From Prevotella sp. (lineage in GTDB: Bacteria > Bacteroidota > Bacteroidia > Bacteroidales > Bacteroidaceae): a stretch of 35,077 bases of DNA. This document shows positions 25,151-33,703 of the stretch, piece by piece. The position numbers and the translations under genes are program-made. Each line of letters begins with the position of its first letter. Positions within the stretch are counted from its first letter, which is position 1. Where the stretch lies: contig JALETQ010000007.1 in assembly GCA_022781445.1 (NCBI GenBank), forward strand, positions 1-35,077, in the 5' to 3' direction. A model generated the notes under the pieces. It had not been told where the DNA came from, did no database searches, and was given only the letters and a program-made list of their open reading frames with translations.

Positions 25151-26401
25151 TTAAGGAACCAACATTTTGCGTGTCTGTCCGTCGGTTGTTCGCACGATCA
25201 TCATACCGCGTTGCACGCCATGATGCCGTCGGCCTTCCAAATCGAAGACAGCTTGTACGCGACTGCTTGTGGCGTCGGCGAGCGATTCAATGCCTGTCGG
25301 GTTACTGCCGGCATACTCGACCCATCCTTCGGTTGTCAGCTCCTTGGCTGTCCATCCGCGTTTCGCGGCGGCCTGCACCTGTTCGGTGGTACATACGTTG
25401 CCTTCGTTCTGCTCAGTGTTGTTGTAAACGAAGAGGGTGCCTTTGGACGATTTTTTGCTGAGGTCGGCCAATGAGGCGATGAAGGCATCCATCTTGTCGC
25501 CGCGAATCAGGTTTTTGTCACAATACAAACTCGTGAGTCGGGTGTTTTTGCTTACGTTCAACTCCGTGATTTGATTGACACCGCAGTCGAACTCCATCAA
25601 AGAAGTATTTTTGTCGATGTTGATGGAGGTCAGTGCGTTTCCGCCGCAGTATAACTTCACGAGGTTGCGATTGGCAGAAACCTCGAGCGACCGCAGTTGG
25701 TTGTTGCCGCAGTGCAATTCCGTCAGTGCGGTGTAGCGGGCAACATCAAGTTCGATGAGTTGGTTGCTTCCGCAATCGAGTTCGGACAATTCGAGGTTCG
25801 GTCCGCAATCCAGCGTCTGCAATGCGTTCTTGTCGCAATAGAGCACTTCCAACTTGTCGAGGTTCGAAGCGTCGAGCGACGACAGTTGGTTGAAACCGCA
25901 GTCGAGGGAGGTCAATGCCTTGTTTCGGCTCACATCGAGTGTCTTGATTTTGTTGCTCTGGCATTGCAGAATACTGAGATTTGTGTTTTTGCTTATGTCA
26001 AGGGCTGTAATCTCGTTGAACGAGCAGTACAGATACAGCAGGTCTTTGTTTTGGGTGACATCGAGTGCCGTGAGCTTGTTGATCTGAACTTGTAGCGAAC
26101 CAAGTCCGGGACATTGGGTTACATCGATTTCTGTCAAGTCGCCGTCATTACAGGCAAAGGTAACAATGTCGCCGTTGATGACAATTTCTTCGGACTTGAC
26201 GGTGTATAACCCACGCCCCTGAACGGCATTGCCTTCGAGCCCCTCGATGGTGAAATCACCCTCGGACTGGATATCCATTTCGATCTTTTGCCCGATTTCC
26301 CGCCCGGTAACCAACCTGATTTTGCCGTCGGCAAACACGCTTCCCGCCCATAACAGGGCACACACTGCGAACAAAAATGCAAAAAGTCTTCTCTGTTTCA
26401 T
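25151..26401 (-). CDS. Secreted leucine-rich-repeat protein (10 x 21 aa)
   Basis: A 416-aa paralogue of the protein at 10793-11914. The start at 26401 gives the signal peptide MKQRRLFAFLFAVCALLWAG-SVFA. A beta-rich head (about 26-88) is followed by ten repeats of exactly 21 residues (89-298), most with a fixed Cys and Asn (LTALDVTQNKDLLYLYCSFN). Then comes the same linker as in the paralogue (EGNVCTTEQVQAAAKRGW, GWVEYAGSNPTGIE) and a terminal FDLEGRRHHGVQRGMMIVR motif. A strong promoter lies 105 bp upstream. Likely surface-exposed or secreted; ligand unknown. Confidence 0.88.
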   Translation of the reverse strand: MKQRRLFAFLFAVCALLWAGSVFADGKIRLVTGREIGQKIEMDIQSEGDFTIEGLEGNAVQGRGLYTVKSEEIVINGDIVTFACNDGDLTEIDVTQCPGLGSLQVQINKLTALDVTQNKDLLYLYCSFNEITALDISKNTNLSILQCQSNKIKTLDVSRNKALTSLDCGFNQLSSLDASNLDKLEVLYCDKNALQTLDCGPNLELSELDCGSNQLIELDVARYTALTELHCGNNQLRSLEVSANRNLVKLYCGGNALTSINIDKNTSLMEFDCGVNQITELNVSKNTRLTSLYCDKNLIRGDKMDAFIASLADLSKKSSKGTLFVYNNTEQNEGNVCTTEQVQAAAKRGWTAKELTTEGWVEYAGSNPTGIESLADATSSRVQAVFDLEGRRHHGVQRGMMIVRTTDGQTRKMLVP

Positions 26402-26505
26402 GATAGTATTGTTTTTAAGATGATACATATAGAATGTTATGACGCGAAGAGATATAGTTTCTTTGAATTGTGAAGAATCTATTATTCTGCGCTTTCATTC
26501 CGTCG

Positions 26506-26536
26506 CAAATATAAAAAAAGATTTCTAAAACACAAA
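26506..26536 (-). promoter_or_regulatory. Promoter of the second LRR gene
   Basis: On the minus strand TTTG, exactly 19 bp, then TATATTTG: a perfect Bacteroidetes promoter. The -7 octamer is identical to that of the first LRR gene. Confidence 0.8.
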
Positions 26537-26610
26537 ATATCTCGATGGTTTTCGATTTCTGCGAGCCACCATATCGATGAAGGCAAATTGTTCATGAGAG
26601 ACCTTATCTA

Positions 26611-26653
26611 TTGTAATTGTTTACAAATCGGATGGGATGCCGGAACTTCCGGC
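26611..26653. promoter_or_regulatory. Two palindromes upstream of the LysR gene
   Basis: TTGTAA-TTGT-TTACAA (26611-26626) and GCCGGAA-C-TTCCGGC (26639-26653) precede a TACCTTTG -7 element at 26699-26706. The first resembles a LysR-type box; autoregulation is inferred. Confidence 0.45.
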
Positions 26654-26748
26654 AGCGCATATCTTCCGTTTGGTTTTTCTTTTCTGGCCAAAAAGCGATA
26701 CCTTTGCTGCCGATACATCGACAGTTTGTCTCATTTCAAGAACCCATC

Positions 26749-27654
26749 ATGATTGATATCCGACTGAAAGTTTTCAACAGCGTGGCGACGCATCTAAGTT
26801 TTACGCAGGCTGCCAGAGAACTGTTTGTAAGCCAACCTGCCATCAGTAAGCACATCCGCGAATTGGAAAGTGAATATGAGTGTCGATTGTTTGACAGAAA
26901 CGGTCAGCAGGTACAACTTACGACAGCAGGCGAAAGACTCTTCAGGCATAGCAGGCATATCATGGAAGCATATCGGAAAATGGACTTCGACATGCATGCT
27001 TTGCAAAACAGAGTAGTGGGCGAACTTCGCATCGGGGCGAGTACCACCATTGCACAGTACATCATTCCACCCATCATGGCCGACTTCCGGACGCTTTATC
27101 GCGATACCGGCATCACTCTGATGAGCGGCAATTCGCGTGAGATCGAAACGGCCTTGGTCAAAGGACATATTGACATCGGACTGGTGGAAGGTATCATCAA
27201 GCAACCGCATCTCAAATACACACCGTTTTTGAACGATGAAATAGTCATCATTGCCAACACACATGGACCGTGTGAAACCGACATGACCATAGACGATCTG
27301 AAACACCGGCCCATCGTACTGCGCGAAAAAGGTTCGGGTACACTCGATGTGATTGAGTCGGTTTTGGCAAATAAGGGCATCCTTCTGTCGGATTTGCACA
27401 TCGAAATGCACATCGGCAGCACAGAGGGTATCAAGCACTATGTGGAGCAGGCTGATTGTATCGGCATGGTGAGCATTTCGTCGGTAGGCAAAGAAGTTGC
27501 TGACGGACGATTCAGGATTGTCAATATCAAAGGCGTGAAGATGAAACGAATCCTGCATATCGTCGAAAAACAAGGAGAAACCGAAGGTACGGCCAAACTT
27601 TTCAAACAGTTTCTGACAAGACAAACAAGCATGGATACAACTCGCGTGTTATAA
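26749..27654 (+). CDS. LysR-type transcriptional regulator
   Basis: A 301-aa LTTR. The start at 26749 (MIDIRLKVFNSVATHLSFT) puts the winged helix-turn-helix at its usual place (FTQAARELFVSQPAISKHIRELE, about 18-40), followed by the linker helix. The periplasmic-binding-like effector domain (about 90-290) begins GELRIGASTTIAQYIIPPIM, as in CysB/CbbR-like members. It sits 107 bp upstream of the yeiH-like transporter on the same strand, a common pairing, so it probably controls that gene. The effector is unknown; sulfur-compound sensing is inferred from the neighbour. Confidence 0.93.
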   Translation: MIDIRLKVFNSVATHLSFTQAARELFVSQPAISKHIRELESEYECRLFDRNGQQVQLTTAGERLFRHSRHIMEAYRKMDFDMHALQNRVVGELRIGASTTIAQYIIPPIMADFRTLYRDTGITLMSGNSREIETALVKGHIDIGLVEGIIKQPHLKYTPFLNDEIVIIANTHGPCETDMTIDDLKHRPIVLREKGSGTLDVIESVLANKGILLSDLHIEMHIGSTEGIKHYVEQADCIGMVSISSVGKEVADGRFRIVNIKGVKMKRILHIVEKQGETEGTAKLFKQFLTRQTSMDTTRVL

Positions 27655-27665
27655 CTATTGGTTAT
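27651..27665. promoter_or_regulatory. Interrupted dyad between lysR and yeiH
   Basis: ATAAC-TATTG-GTTAT, spanning the lysR stop codon, with a TACCTTTG -7 element at 27718-27725. It has the shape of a LysR operator for the downstream transporter. Confidence 0.4.
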
Positions 27666-27761
27666 TGATTATAGATAATGTATATAACTTTTGGTTTTTA
27701 TTTTCGGCAAACTTGAATACCTTTGCAAGCGTCAAAACAATCCATGTAAAGCAACAAAATC

Positions 27762-28802
27762 ATGAATATCAAACTGTCAAACGAACGGAGTAGCATGCTG
27801 CACGGCATCTTGCTCATCGCACTTTTCTCATTTTCGGCTTTTTATATCGGCGAAACGGCATGGGTGAAAGCCCTCTCACTGAGTCCGATGATTGTGGGTA
27901 TAGCCTTGGGAATGCTCTATGCCAACAGCCTGAGAAACAATCTGCCCGAAACATGGGTACCCGGCATAGCCTTTTGTTCAAAACGAATATTGAGACTGGG
28001 CATCATCTTATATGGCTTCAGACTCACTTTTCAGGATGTGTTCCTTGTCGGACTGCCTGCCATCATCAATGATACCATTATTGTGGCTGGTACGATACTT
28101 TGGGGAATCTTTCTGGGCAGACTGCTGAAAATCGACCGCAGCATTGCTCTTCTTACTGCATGTGGCAGTGCTATCTGTGGAGCTGCTGCCGTATTGGGTG
28201 TCGATGGAGCCATACGTCCTCAACCCTACAAAACAGCAGTGGCAGTGGCAACGGTGGTTATCTTCGGTACGATTTCCATGTTTCTCTATCCTGTCATGTT
28301 CCGAATGGGATTCTTGCATTTCACACCCGAACAGATGGGACTCTACACCGGCTCTACACTGCACGAGGTGGCTCATGTGGTGGGTGCCGGAAATGCCATG
28401 AGTGCTACCGTGAGCGATACTGCCGTCATCGTGAAGATGATACGCGTGATGATGCTGGTGCCTGTTTTGCTCATCATCACCTACTGCGTGGGCAGAGGGA
28501 TCGGCACAGACGAGCCTGCCGATCAGAAGCGTAAAATCAACATTCCTTGGTTTGCTCTTCTCTTCCTCGTTGTCATCGGATTCAATTCCATGCATCTTTT
28601 GCCGTCAAATCTGACAGATGCCATCAACACTTTCGATACCTTCCTGCTCACCATGGCCATGACAGCTCTCGGAGCCGAAACCAGTATCGACAAGTTCAAA
28701 CGAGCCGGCTACAAACCTTTCCTCCTCGCTTCACTCCTTTATGTCTGGCTGATAGGTGGCGGATACCTCCTCACCCGTTATCTGGCCCCTGTCCTAATGT
28801 AA
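27762..28802 (+). CDS. YeiH/UPF0324 family putative sulfate exporter
   Basis: A 346-aa inner-membrane protein with about ten hydrophobic segments. The family marks are GSAICGAAAVLGVDG (about 145-159), GSTLHEVAHVVGAGNAMS (about 204-221) and a C-terminal TALGAETSIDKFKRAGYKP. Members are annotated as putative sulfate exporters because of homologues in taurine/sulfonate loci, but direct evidence is thin. It is preceded by a LysR gene and its own -7 element, and followed by a large palindromic hairpin shared with the converging pnuT gene. Confidence 0.92.
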   Translation: MNIKLSNERSSMLHGILLIALFSFSAFYIGETAWVKALSLSPMIVGIALGMLYANSLRNNLPETWVPGIAFCSKRILRLGIILYGFRLTFQDVFLVGLPAIINDTIIVAGTILWGIFLGRLLKIDRSIALLTACGSAICGAAAVLGVDGAIRPQPYKTAVAVATVVIFGTISMFLYPVMFRMGFLHFTPEQMGLYTGSTLHEVAHVVGAGNAMSATVSDTAVIVKMIRVMMLVPVLLIITYCVGRGIGTDEPADQKRKINIPWFALLFLVVIGFNSMHLLPSNLTDAINTFDTFLLTMAMTALGAETSIDKFKRAGYKPFLLASLLYVWLIGGGYLLTRYLAPVLM

Positions 28803-28831
28803 TCAGACACATGTGTTCATCCCCAAACGGA

Positions 28832-28890
28832 CTGATGCCCGTTCGGATCCATTTGTCGGCGAATCGCCGATATAACCGATCGGGCATCAG
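28832..28890. terminator. Large bipartite hairpin between yeiH and pnuT
   Basis: Outer arms CTGATGCCCGTTCGG/CCGATCGGGCATCAG (14 of 15 pairs) enclose a perfect inner hairpin TCGGCGA-A-TCGCCGA. It lacks a T-run on either strand. It could end both converging transcripts or be a small palindromic insertion. Confidence 0.55.
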
Positions 28891-28954
28891 CATGTACCTC
28901 TTCCATGACACACGAAAAGGCTTTCATGATAATGAAAAATGAATTGCCGTGGGG

Positions 28955-29554
28955 TCAGCTTACTGCCGAAAGGTGCATGAGCTTTCGCCAGCGGAAGTAA
29001 CCCATGACGGCTATGACGATGTAGAGTGCATAAAGACTCGCCTTGAAAGGTATGTCCTTATAAAAGTAGAGTATGCAGGTAACGATGTCGACCGCTATCC
29101 AGATGAGCCATTGTTCGAGATACTTGCGTGCCAAAGCCCACATGCCCACAAAGCTGAGGGCTGTCGTGAAACTGTCAGCCAGCGGCACATTGGAGTCTGT
29201 GTAGGTTACAAGCAGCCAGTATATGATACCCCAAATGGCACAAGTGGCTGCGGTCCATGGAAGGATGAGGCTGCGTTTGAAGTGCGTGACCGGCAGGTCG
29301 CCTTTTTGCTTCTGTCCCCGCTTGCGTCCGAATTTCCATGTCATGAAGCCATATACGGTCATGGCGATGTAGTACATTTCCATGCCGCAATCGGCATACA
29401 GTCCTTTTTGGTAATAAAGTGCGATGCCCAATGCCTGCATGACAAATGCCACATACCACAGGCAGATGCTCGCCTTGTATTCGAGGATGATGTATGCCAG
29501 TCCAAGCAGAGTGGTTGTGAGGTCGAGCCAGTGTTCGCTCAGGAATTGTTCCAT
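28955..29554 (-). CDS. pnuT: PnuC-family thiamine transporter (PnuT)
   Basis: A 199-aa PnuC-type facilitator with about seven membrane segments. The PnuC features WLIWIAVDIVTCILYFYKD, FKASLYALYIVIAVMGYFRW and a central TTALSFVGMWALARKYLEQW are present. In Bacteroides, proteins of this type downstream of a TPP riboswitch and a TonB receptor import thiamine (PnuT), and the same arrangement is seen here, so thiamine is favoured over nicotinamide riboside. It starts 22 bp after the receptor stop. The thiamine pyrophosphokinase gene that often follows in Bacteroides is absent. Confidence 0.88.
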   Translation of the reverse strand: MEQFLSEHWLDLTTTLLGLAYIILEYKASICLWYVAFVMQALGIALYYQKGLYADCGMEMYYIAMTVYGFMTWKFGRKRGQKQKGDLPVTHFKRSLILPWTAATCAIWGIIYWLLVTYTDSNVPLADSFTTALSFVGMWALARKYLEQWLIWIAVDIVTCILYFYKDIPFKASLYALYIVIAVMGYFRWRKLMHLSAVS

Positions 29555-29576
29555 GTTGAGGTATCGAAGGCTTATA

Positions 29577-31862
29577 TCAGAAAGTGAGCGACAATCGGGC
29601 GAGGAAGTGGGTGGGAGCCTGTGCCGAGTAGGTGGACCATGACCAGAAGTCCCAGTTGCCGAATGCCATGATCTTGCCGTCTTGCTCCTTAAAGTTCATC
29701 GATGCGCTGCCGTTGCTTTCGTACTTGGCATTGAAGAGGTTGTAGACAGTCACGCCCACCGTTGCACTTTTAAGTCCGCGCCATCTGAAAGTGTATGACA
29801 GCGACAGGTCGGTGGTGAAGATGTTGTCGAGCATGGCACTGATGTAGTTGTCTTCGATATCGGTATAGCCTTTGAAGTCGGAGTTGGTCATATATTGTTC
29901 ACTGATGAACTTGGACGTGAGCGATGCCTGCCATCCTTTATATTCGTAGCTGAAGCGGTTGTTGACAATCCAGTCGGGCGAATAGGCCAGATGTGTGGTG
30001 CCCACGTCAACGGTTTTCTCTGCCCACGTCTCGGGATCGAGCACGGTGAGGTTCATGTGCTTGGCCCTGTTCTTGCTCCAAGTGGCATTGATATCCCATG
30101 TGAAGCCTTCGAAAGGACGGAGGGCGGCCATGACTTCCACGCCCGTGCGGTAGGAATCCTTGATGTTGCGTGCCACCATTTCGCCGTTGGAGTCTTGCGC
30201 ACCGGTGAGGACAAACTGGTTGTCGTAGGCCATGTGGTAGAAGTTGATGCCGGCAGAGAACATTTCTCCAGTGTACTTGTAGCCTATTTCGAGGTCGTTG
30301 AGGCGTTCGGATTGCGGGACAACCTGTCGCGATTCGGCCATCATGTCTTCAAAGTCGTTGCGGGTAGGTTCTTTGTGGGCTATGGCATAGGACGCATATA
30401 CGGTGTGTCGGGGCATGAAGGTGTAGTGCAGGCCGAACTTGGGATTGAAGAAGTCGTAGGACTTGTCGAGGTCGAAAGGAATTTGGTTTTTGTCACCGTC
30501 GAACTCTTGCGAGCTTCCTTTCATGCGATAATTCACATGACGGTATTGCAAATCGGCATAACCGGTCAGTCCCGGCATGAAGTCATAGCTCATCTTGGCG
30601 TAGATGTTGCCGTCGGTCTTCTTGGCATTGTTGTCATAGTATCGGTGAAGCGGGTCTATATTGCCGGAATAATTGCGTACCCATATAACCCGTCCGAAGT
30701 GGTCGCCGTCATATTTATTCCACGCACCACCGATGTTGGCAGCCATCTTGTCGTGTGCATAGTTCACCGATGCCACGATGCCGTAAAAGTCGTTTTCCAT
30801 CAGCTTCCTTCTCACGAGATCGCTCTTCGATCCCAAGGTAGACTCGAGCAGGTATTTGTAGAGTTTCTGTTGGGTCTTGTATTGTTCGTAATAGCCGTCG
30901 CCGCGGGTGTAGTGAATGGCGGCATTGAGATTCCATGCTCGGTTCAGCTTTTGATTGAGGATGAGCTGATAGTGCTGTTGATGATAGTTGTCGGTTTGGT
31001 CTTTGTAGTAAGCGGTATTTCCTTCGGCATCGGTATAGGCACCCGATGGGTTGTAGGTTCTGCCATACTTTTCCATATCTGCCTTGGAAGCATAGTCCCA
31101 TGCCATGTACGTGCGTTCTTTGCCGTTGAAGGTTATGAGCTTCACGATGGTGTTGTCACCGAAGTAACCTCCCTGCAGGAAATAGGATTGCAAACGTGTT
31201 GATGCCCTGTTGATGTAGCCGTCGGAGGCAATGTTGGAAAGCCGACCTTGAAAGCCCCAACGGTTGGAGAGCAATCCGGTGGAGAAACGGAAGGTTTCCT
31301 TGTGGGTACCATAGCTGCCGGCAGAGAAGTCGATGCCACCGTATGGCTTCATGCCGATGTTTTCGGTTTGCATATTGATGGTGGCGCCAAAGGCACCGGC
31401 ACCATTGGTCGATGTTCCTACACCGCGCTGTATCTGCATGGTTTCCACGCTCGAGGCAAAATCACCAAGGTTGACCCAGTAGAGTTGGGAACTTTCTGCA
31501 TCATTCATCGGTATGCCGTTGGCAGTGATGTTGATGCGGGTAGGATCGGTTCCACGCACGTGAATGCCGGTGTAGCCGATGCCTGTACCTGCATCGGACG
31601 ACATGGTGACCGAGGGGGTCATCAATAGTATCTGCGGAATGTCCTTTCCCAGATTCACGCCCTTGATTTCTTCTTTGCGAATGTCAGTATATGCCACCGG
31701 CGTTTTCTTGCCGGCACGTGTGGACACCACTTCCACGCCTTGCAGTTCGTGGGTCTTCAAACTGTCGATGGGGGTTGGTGTGAACGCATTCTGAGAGTTG
31801 GCAGCCCATGAGTTGGCAGCCAGCAAGAGTGACGCTACTGTTGAGAGAGTCTTCTTGTTCAT
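29577..31862 (-). CDS. TonB-dependent outer-membrane receptor, thiamine type
   Basis: A 761-aa TonB-dependent receptor. Signal peptide MNKKTLSTVASLLLAANSWA. A short segment with ELQGVEVVSTRAGKKTPVAYT precedes the plug domain (about 55-170: IPQILLMTPSVTMSSDAGTG, IHVRGTDPTRINITANGIPM, VGTSTNGAGAFGATINMQTE). The 22-strand barrel follows, ending with terminal Phe (HFLARLSLTF). Substrate is inferred from the TPP riboswitch 54 bp upstream and from pnuT downstream: thiamine or its phosphates. No N-terminal carboxypeptidase-like (CarbopepD) domain, unlike SusC proteins. Confidence 0.92.
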   Translation of the reverse strand: MNKKTLSTVASLLLAANSWAANSQNAFTPTPIDSLKTHELQGVEVVSTRAGKKTPVAYTDIRKEEIKGVNLGKDIPQILLMTPSVTMSSDAGTGIGYTGIHVRGTDPTRINITANGIPMNDAESSQLYWVNLGDFASSVETMQIQRGVGTSTNGAGAFGATINMQTENIGMKPYGGIDFSAGSYGTHKETFRFSTGLLSNRWGFQGRLSNIASDGYINRASTRLQSYFLQGGYFGDNTIVKLITFNGKERTYMAWDYASKADMEKYGRTYNPSGAYTDAEGNTAYYKDQTDNYHQQHYQLILNQKLNRAWNLNAAIHYTRGDGYYEQYKTQQKLYKYLLESTLGSKSDLVRRKLMENDFYGIVASVNYAHDKMAANIGGAWNKYDGDHFGRVIWVRNYSGNIDPLHRYYDNNAKKTDGNIYAKMSYDFMPGLTGYADLQYRHVNYRMKGSSQEFDGDKNQIPFDLDKSYDFFNPKFGLHYTFMPRHTVYASYAIAHKEPTRNDFEDMMAESRQVVPQSERLNDLEIGYKYTGEMFSAGINFYHMAYDNQFVLTGAQDSNGEMVARNIKDSYRTGVEVMAALRPFEGFTWDINATWSKNRAKHMNLTVLDPETWAEKTVDVGTTHLAYSPDWIVNNRFSYEYKGWQASLTSKFISEQYMTNSDFKGYTDIEDNYISAMLDNIFTTDLSLSYTFRWRGLKSATVGVTVYNLFNAKYESNGSASMNFKEQDGKIMAFGNWDFWSWSTYSAQAPTHFLARLSLTF

Positions 31863-31895
31863 TGTATTCAGTTGATAAGTTTTGATGCTGTAAGG

Positions 31896-31909
31896 GGAGA
31901 GCGATCTCC
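31896..31909 (-). promoter_or_regulatory. Hairpin between riboswitch and receptor start
   Basis: GGAGA-TCGC-TCTCC on the minus strand, directly after the TPP aptamer. It could be the expression-platform stem; no poly-T follows, so control of translation is more likely than termination. Confidence 0.45.
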
Positions 31910-31916
31910 TTAATTC

Positions 31917-31990
31917 GGTTTCCCTACGCCGGTATGATCCGGATCAGGTCAGAGGGTCTGTTCTCAGCCCGCACTTGCGGACACCCCTTA
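31917..31990 (-). promoter_or_regulatory. TPP (THI-box) riboswitch
   Basis: The minus strand carries the diagnostic THI-box segments in order: AGGGGTGTCC, GCGGGCTGAGA, ACCCTCTGACCTGATCCGGA and CATACCGGCGTAGGGAA. The P1 closing strands (GGGGT / near ACCGAATTAAGG) flank it. It should bind thiamine pyrophosphate and repress the downstream receptor-pnuT pair. Confidence 0.95.
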
Positions 31991-32014
31991 ATCTTGCACT
32001 CTGCAAGACGGCTG

Positions 32015-32046
32015 CAAAGTTACGCCAAACAGGCGAAACGACCAAA
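32015..32046 (-). promoter_or_regulatory. Promoter of the thiamine uptake operon
   Basis: On the minus strand TTTG, 20 bp, then TAACTTTG: an excellent match. Transcription would start about 20 nt before the riboswitch aptamer, as required. Confidence 0.82.
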
Positions 32047-32159
32047 GGCTTTGTTGTCTTTCTTTGAAATGGTTGCAAGCTATACGGACAAAGAATACTA
32101 TGTAGATGTCGTTTTGTCGATGAGAAAAGGGAAATCGATGTGTTAAATCACGGGATGTT

Positions 32160-32191
32160 GTTGTGCTTCCGACCGAATAGTATTACTTTTG
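32160..32191 (+). promoter_or_regulatory. Promoter of the BASS-type transporter
   Basis: GTTG (32160-32163), 20-bp spacer, TACTTTTG (32184-32191). The leader to the ATG at 32365 is about 165 nt. The rest of 32047-32364 shows no gene. Confidence 0.6.
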
Positions 32192-32364
32192 CTTGCAATA
32201 AGTCATTGGTACATCATGTAGATATTGATGTACTTTTGATATGACGTGCTTTGACCACACACCGTCGTGACTGACCATGCCGATGTGCTGAAGTCTGTTC
32301 TTGTTTTGTGCAGGAGCAGACGAACCGAGGGCGATGACCACTGACCGAAAAACCTTTGAAAGGA

Positions 32365-33363
32365 ATGAACAAACACAATACCTTGCAATCGTCGAAGACG
32401 AAACTGTTGGCTTTCATGAAGAATTGGACACTGCCGTTGGCAATGGCGATGGGAACGTTCGTGTATCTGCTCTTTGCCCGGGTGCCTTGTCTGGACGGTG
32501 TGGGCAATGTCATGGGGCCTGTCATAGACGAGATTTTTCCCTTTTTTATGTTCCTCATCCTTTTTGTGACCTTCTGCAAGATAGATTTCCGCAAGTTGCG
32601 TCCGGGTAGATGGCATCTGTGGCTGTCGGTCATTCAGATCACGATGGTGTTGCTTTGCGTGCTGTTCATTCTGACACGACAACTAAGAATTACCGAACTG
32701 ATTCTCTCCGAAGCCCTGCTGGCGTGCATCATCAGTCCTTGTGCAGCCGCAGCTCCTGTGGTGACGGCGAAGCTTGGCGGCAATCTTGAACAGATGACGA
32801 CCTATACTTTTCTGTCCAACTTCATCACCGCCACGTTGGTGCCTCTGTTCTTTCCCATGATTGACGATTCGGCGGGAATGGACTTTCTCTCGGCTTTCTT
32901 TCTCATTCTCCATAAGGTATGTGTCATTCTCGTGTTGCCCATGCTGTTGGCATGGTTCGTAAAGCATTATGTACGCCGGCTCCATGCCCGAATCATTGCC
33001 GTCAACGACCTCTCTTTTTATGTATGGGCGTGTTCGCTGACCATCGTGACAGGCACGACGGTCAAGAACATCGTACATGCTGAAACAAAAGTTTCGTTCC
33101 TGCTCCTCATTGCCTTGTTGAGCCTGCTTTTGTGCCTTCTGCAGTTTTTTGTTGGCAGAAAGGTTGGCAGAATGTTTGGCTATATCAATGAAGGCGGACA
33201 GGCTTTGGGTCAGAAGAATACGGCATTTGCGGTGTGGATGACTTACACTTACCTCCATCCGGTGTCAACGGTGGGGCCGGGTTGTTACATCTTGTGGCAG
33301 AACATGGTGAACAGTATGGAACTGTGGATGGTCAGACGCAAGGGGAAAGAGTGTCACAGCTGA
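32365..33363 (+). CDS. Bile acid:sodium symporter (BASS)-like membrane protein
   Basis: A 332-aa protein with about ten hydrophobic segments. It resembles the SBF/BASS superfamily: SPCAAAAPVVTAKLGGNLEQMTTYTFLSNFITATLVPLFF in the middle (residues about 125-165, the region of the crossover motif) and GQALGQKNTAFAVWMTYTYL-HPVSTVGPG near the end. Substrate is unknown; bacterial members move diverse organic anions. Starts at 32365 and 32416 (MKNWTLPLAMAMG) are both possible. The thiamine operon is divergent to it, and substrate is not implied by that. Confidence 0.78.
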   Translation: MNKHNTLQSSKTKLLAFMKNWTLPLAMAMGTFVYLLFARVPCLDGVGNVMGPVIDEIFPFFMFLILFVTFCKIDFRKLRPGRWHLWLSVIQITMVLLCVLFILTRQLRITELILSEALLACIISPCAAAAPVVTAKLGGNLEQMTTYTFLSNFITATLVPLFFPMIDDSAGMDFLSAFFLILHKVCVILVLPMLLAWFVKHYVRRLHARIIAVNDLSFYVWACSLTIVTGTTVKNIVHAETKVSFLLLIALLSLLLCLLQFFVGRKVGRMFGYINEGGQALGQKNTAFAVWMTYTYLHPVSTVGPGCYILWQNMVNSMELWMVRRKGKECHS

Positions 33364-33435
33364 CGCTGTTCCGCCCGGGAACCGTCGCAATGGCACCTGT
33401 CTTCCTTTTCGTTACGAAGCACCCGATTCTTCTAT

Positions 33436-33511
33436 GGTTGAATATGAATCGGCCATGAAAAAGACAAAGGCCTGCTTCTCCGGTTCGTTCTCTGATGACC
33501 GCTTCGGGCTT
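33436..33511. repeat. Short element with inverted family motifs
   Basis: The left end shares the exact 15-mer GAATCGGCCATGAAA with copy B at 9929-9943. The right end keeps TCTGATGACCG. The interior is only about 30 bp, so this may be an internally deleted copy. Confidence 0.5.
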
Positions 33512-33703
33512 TGCACAGGAACAACCGGATGTCTTTTCAAAAGATAAGGCGGATGTTATGACCGGAGATGCTTATGGTTGTCATCGGATAAACCGACCGA
33601 ACATTGCCGACAAAAGGTTTGTACATGGAAGGAGAAAATACGTCGAACCAGCTTCTACACAACTTCGTCTTTACTCTTCGGAAGACAATTCTTGGTGGCA
33701 ATC

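Noticed and set aside
26794..27624. Minus-strand open frame of 276 codons
   Set aside because: It is antisense to the clearly recognised LysR regulator.
29895..31202. Plus-strand open frame of 435 codons
   Set aside because: It is antisense to the TonB receptor; composition is valine/glycine/histidine-rich as typical of shadow frames, and the receptor is certain.
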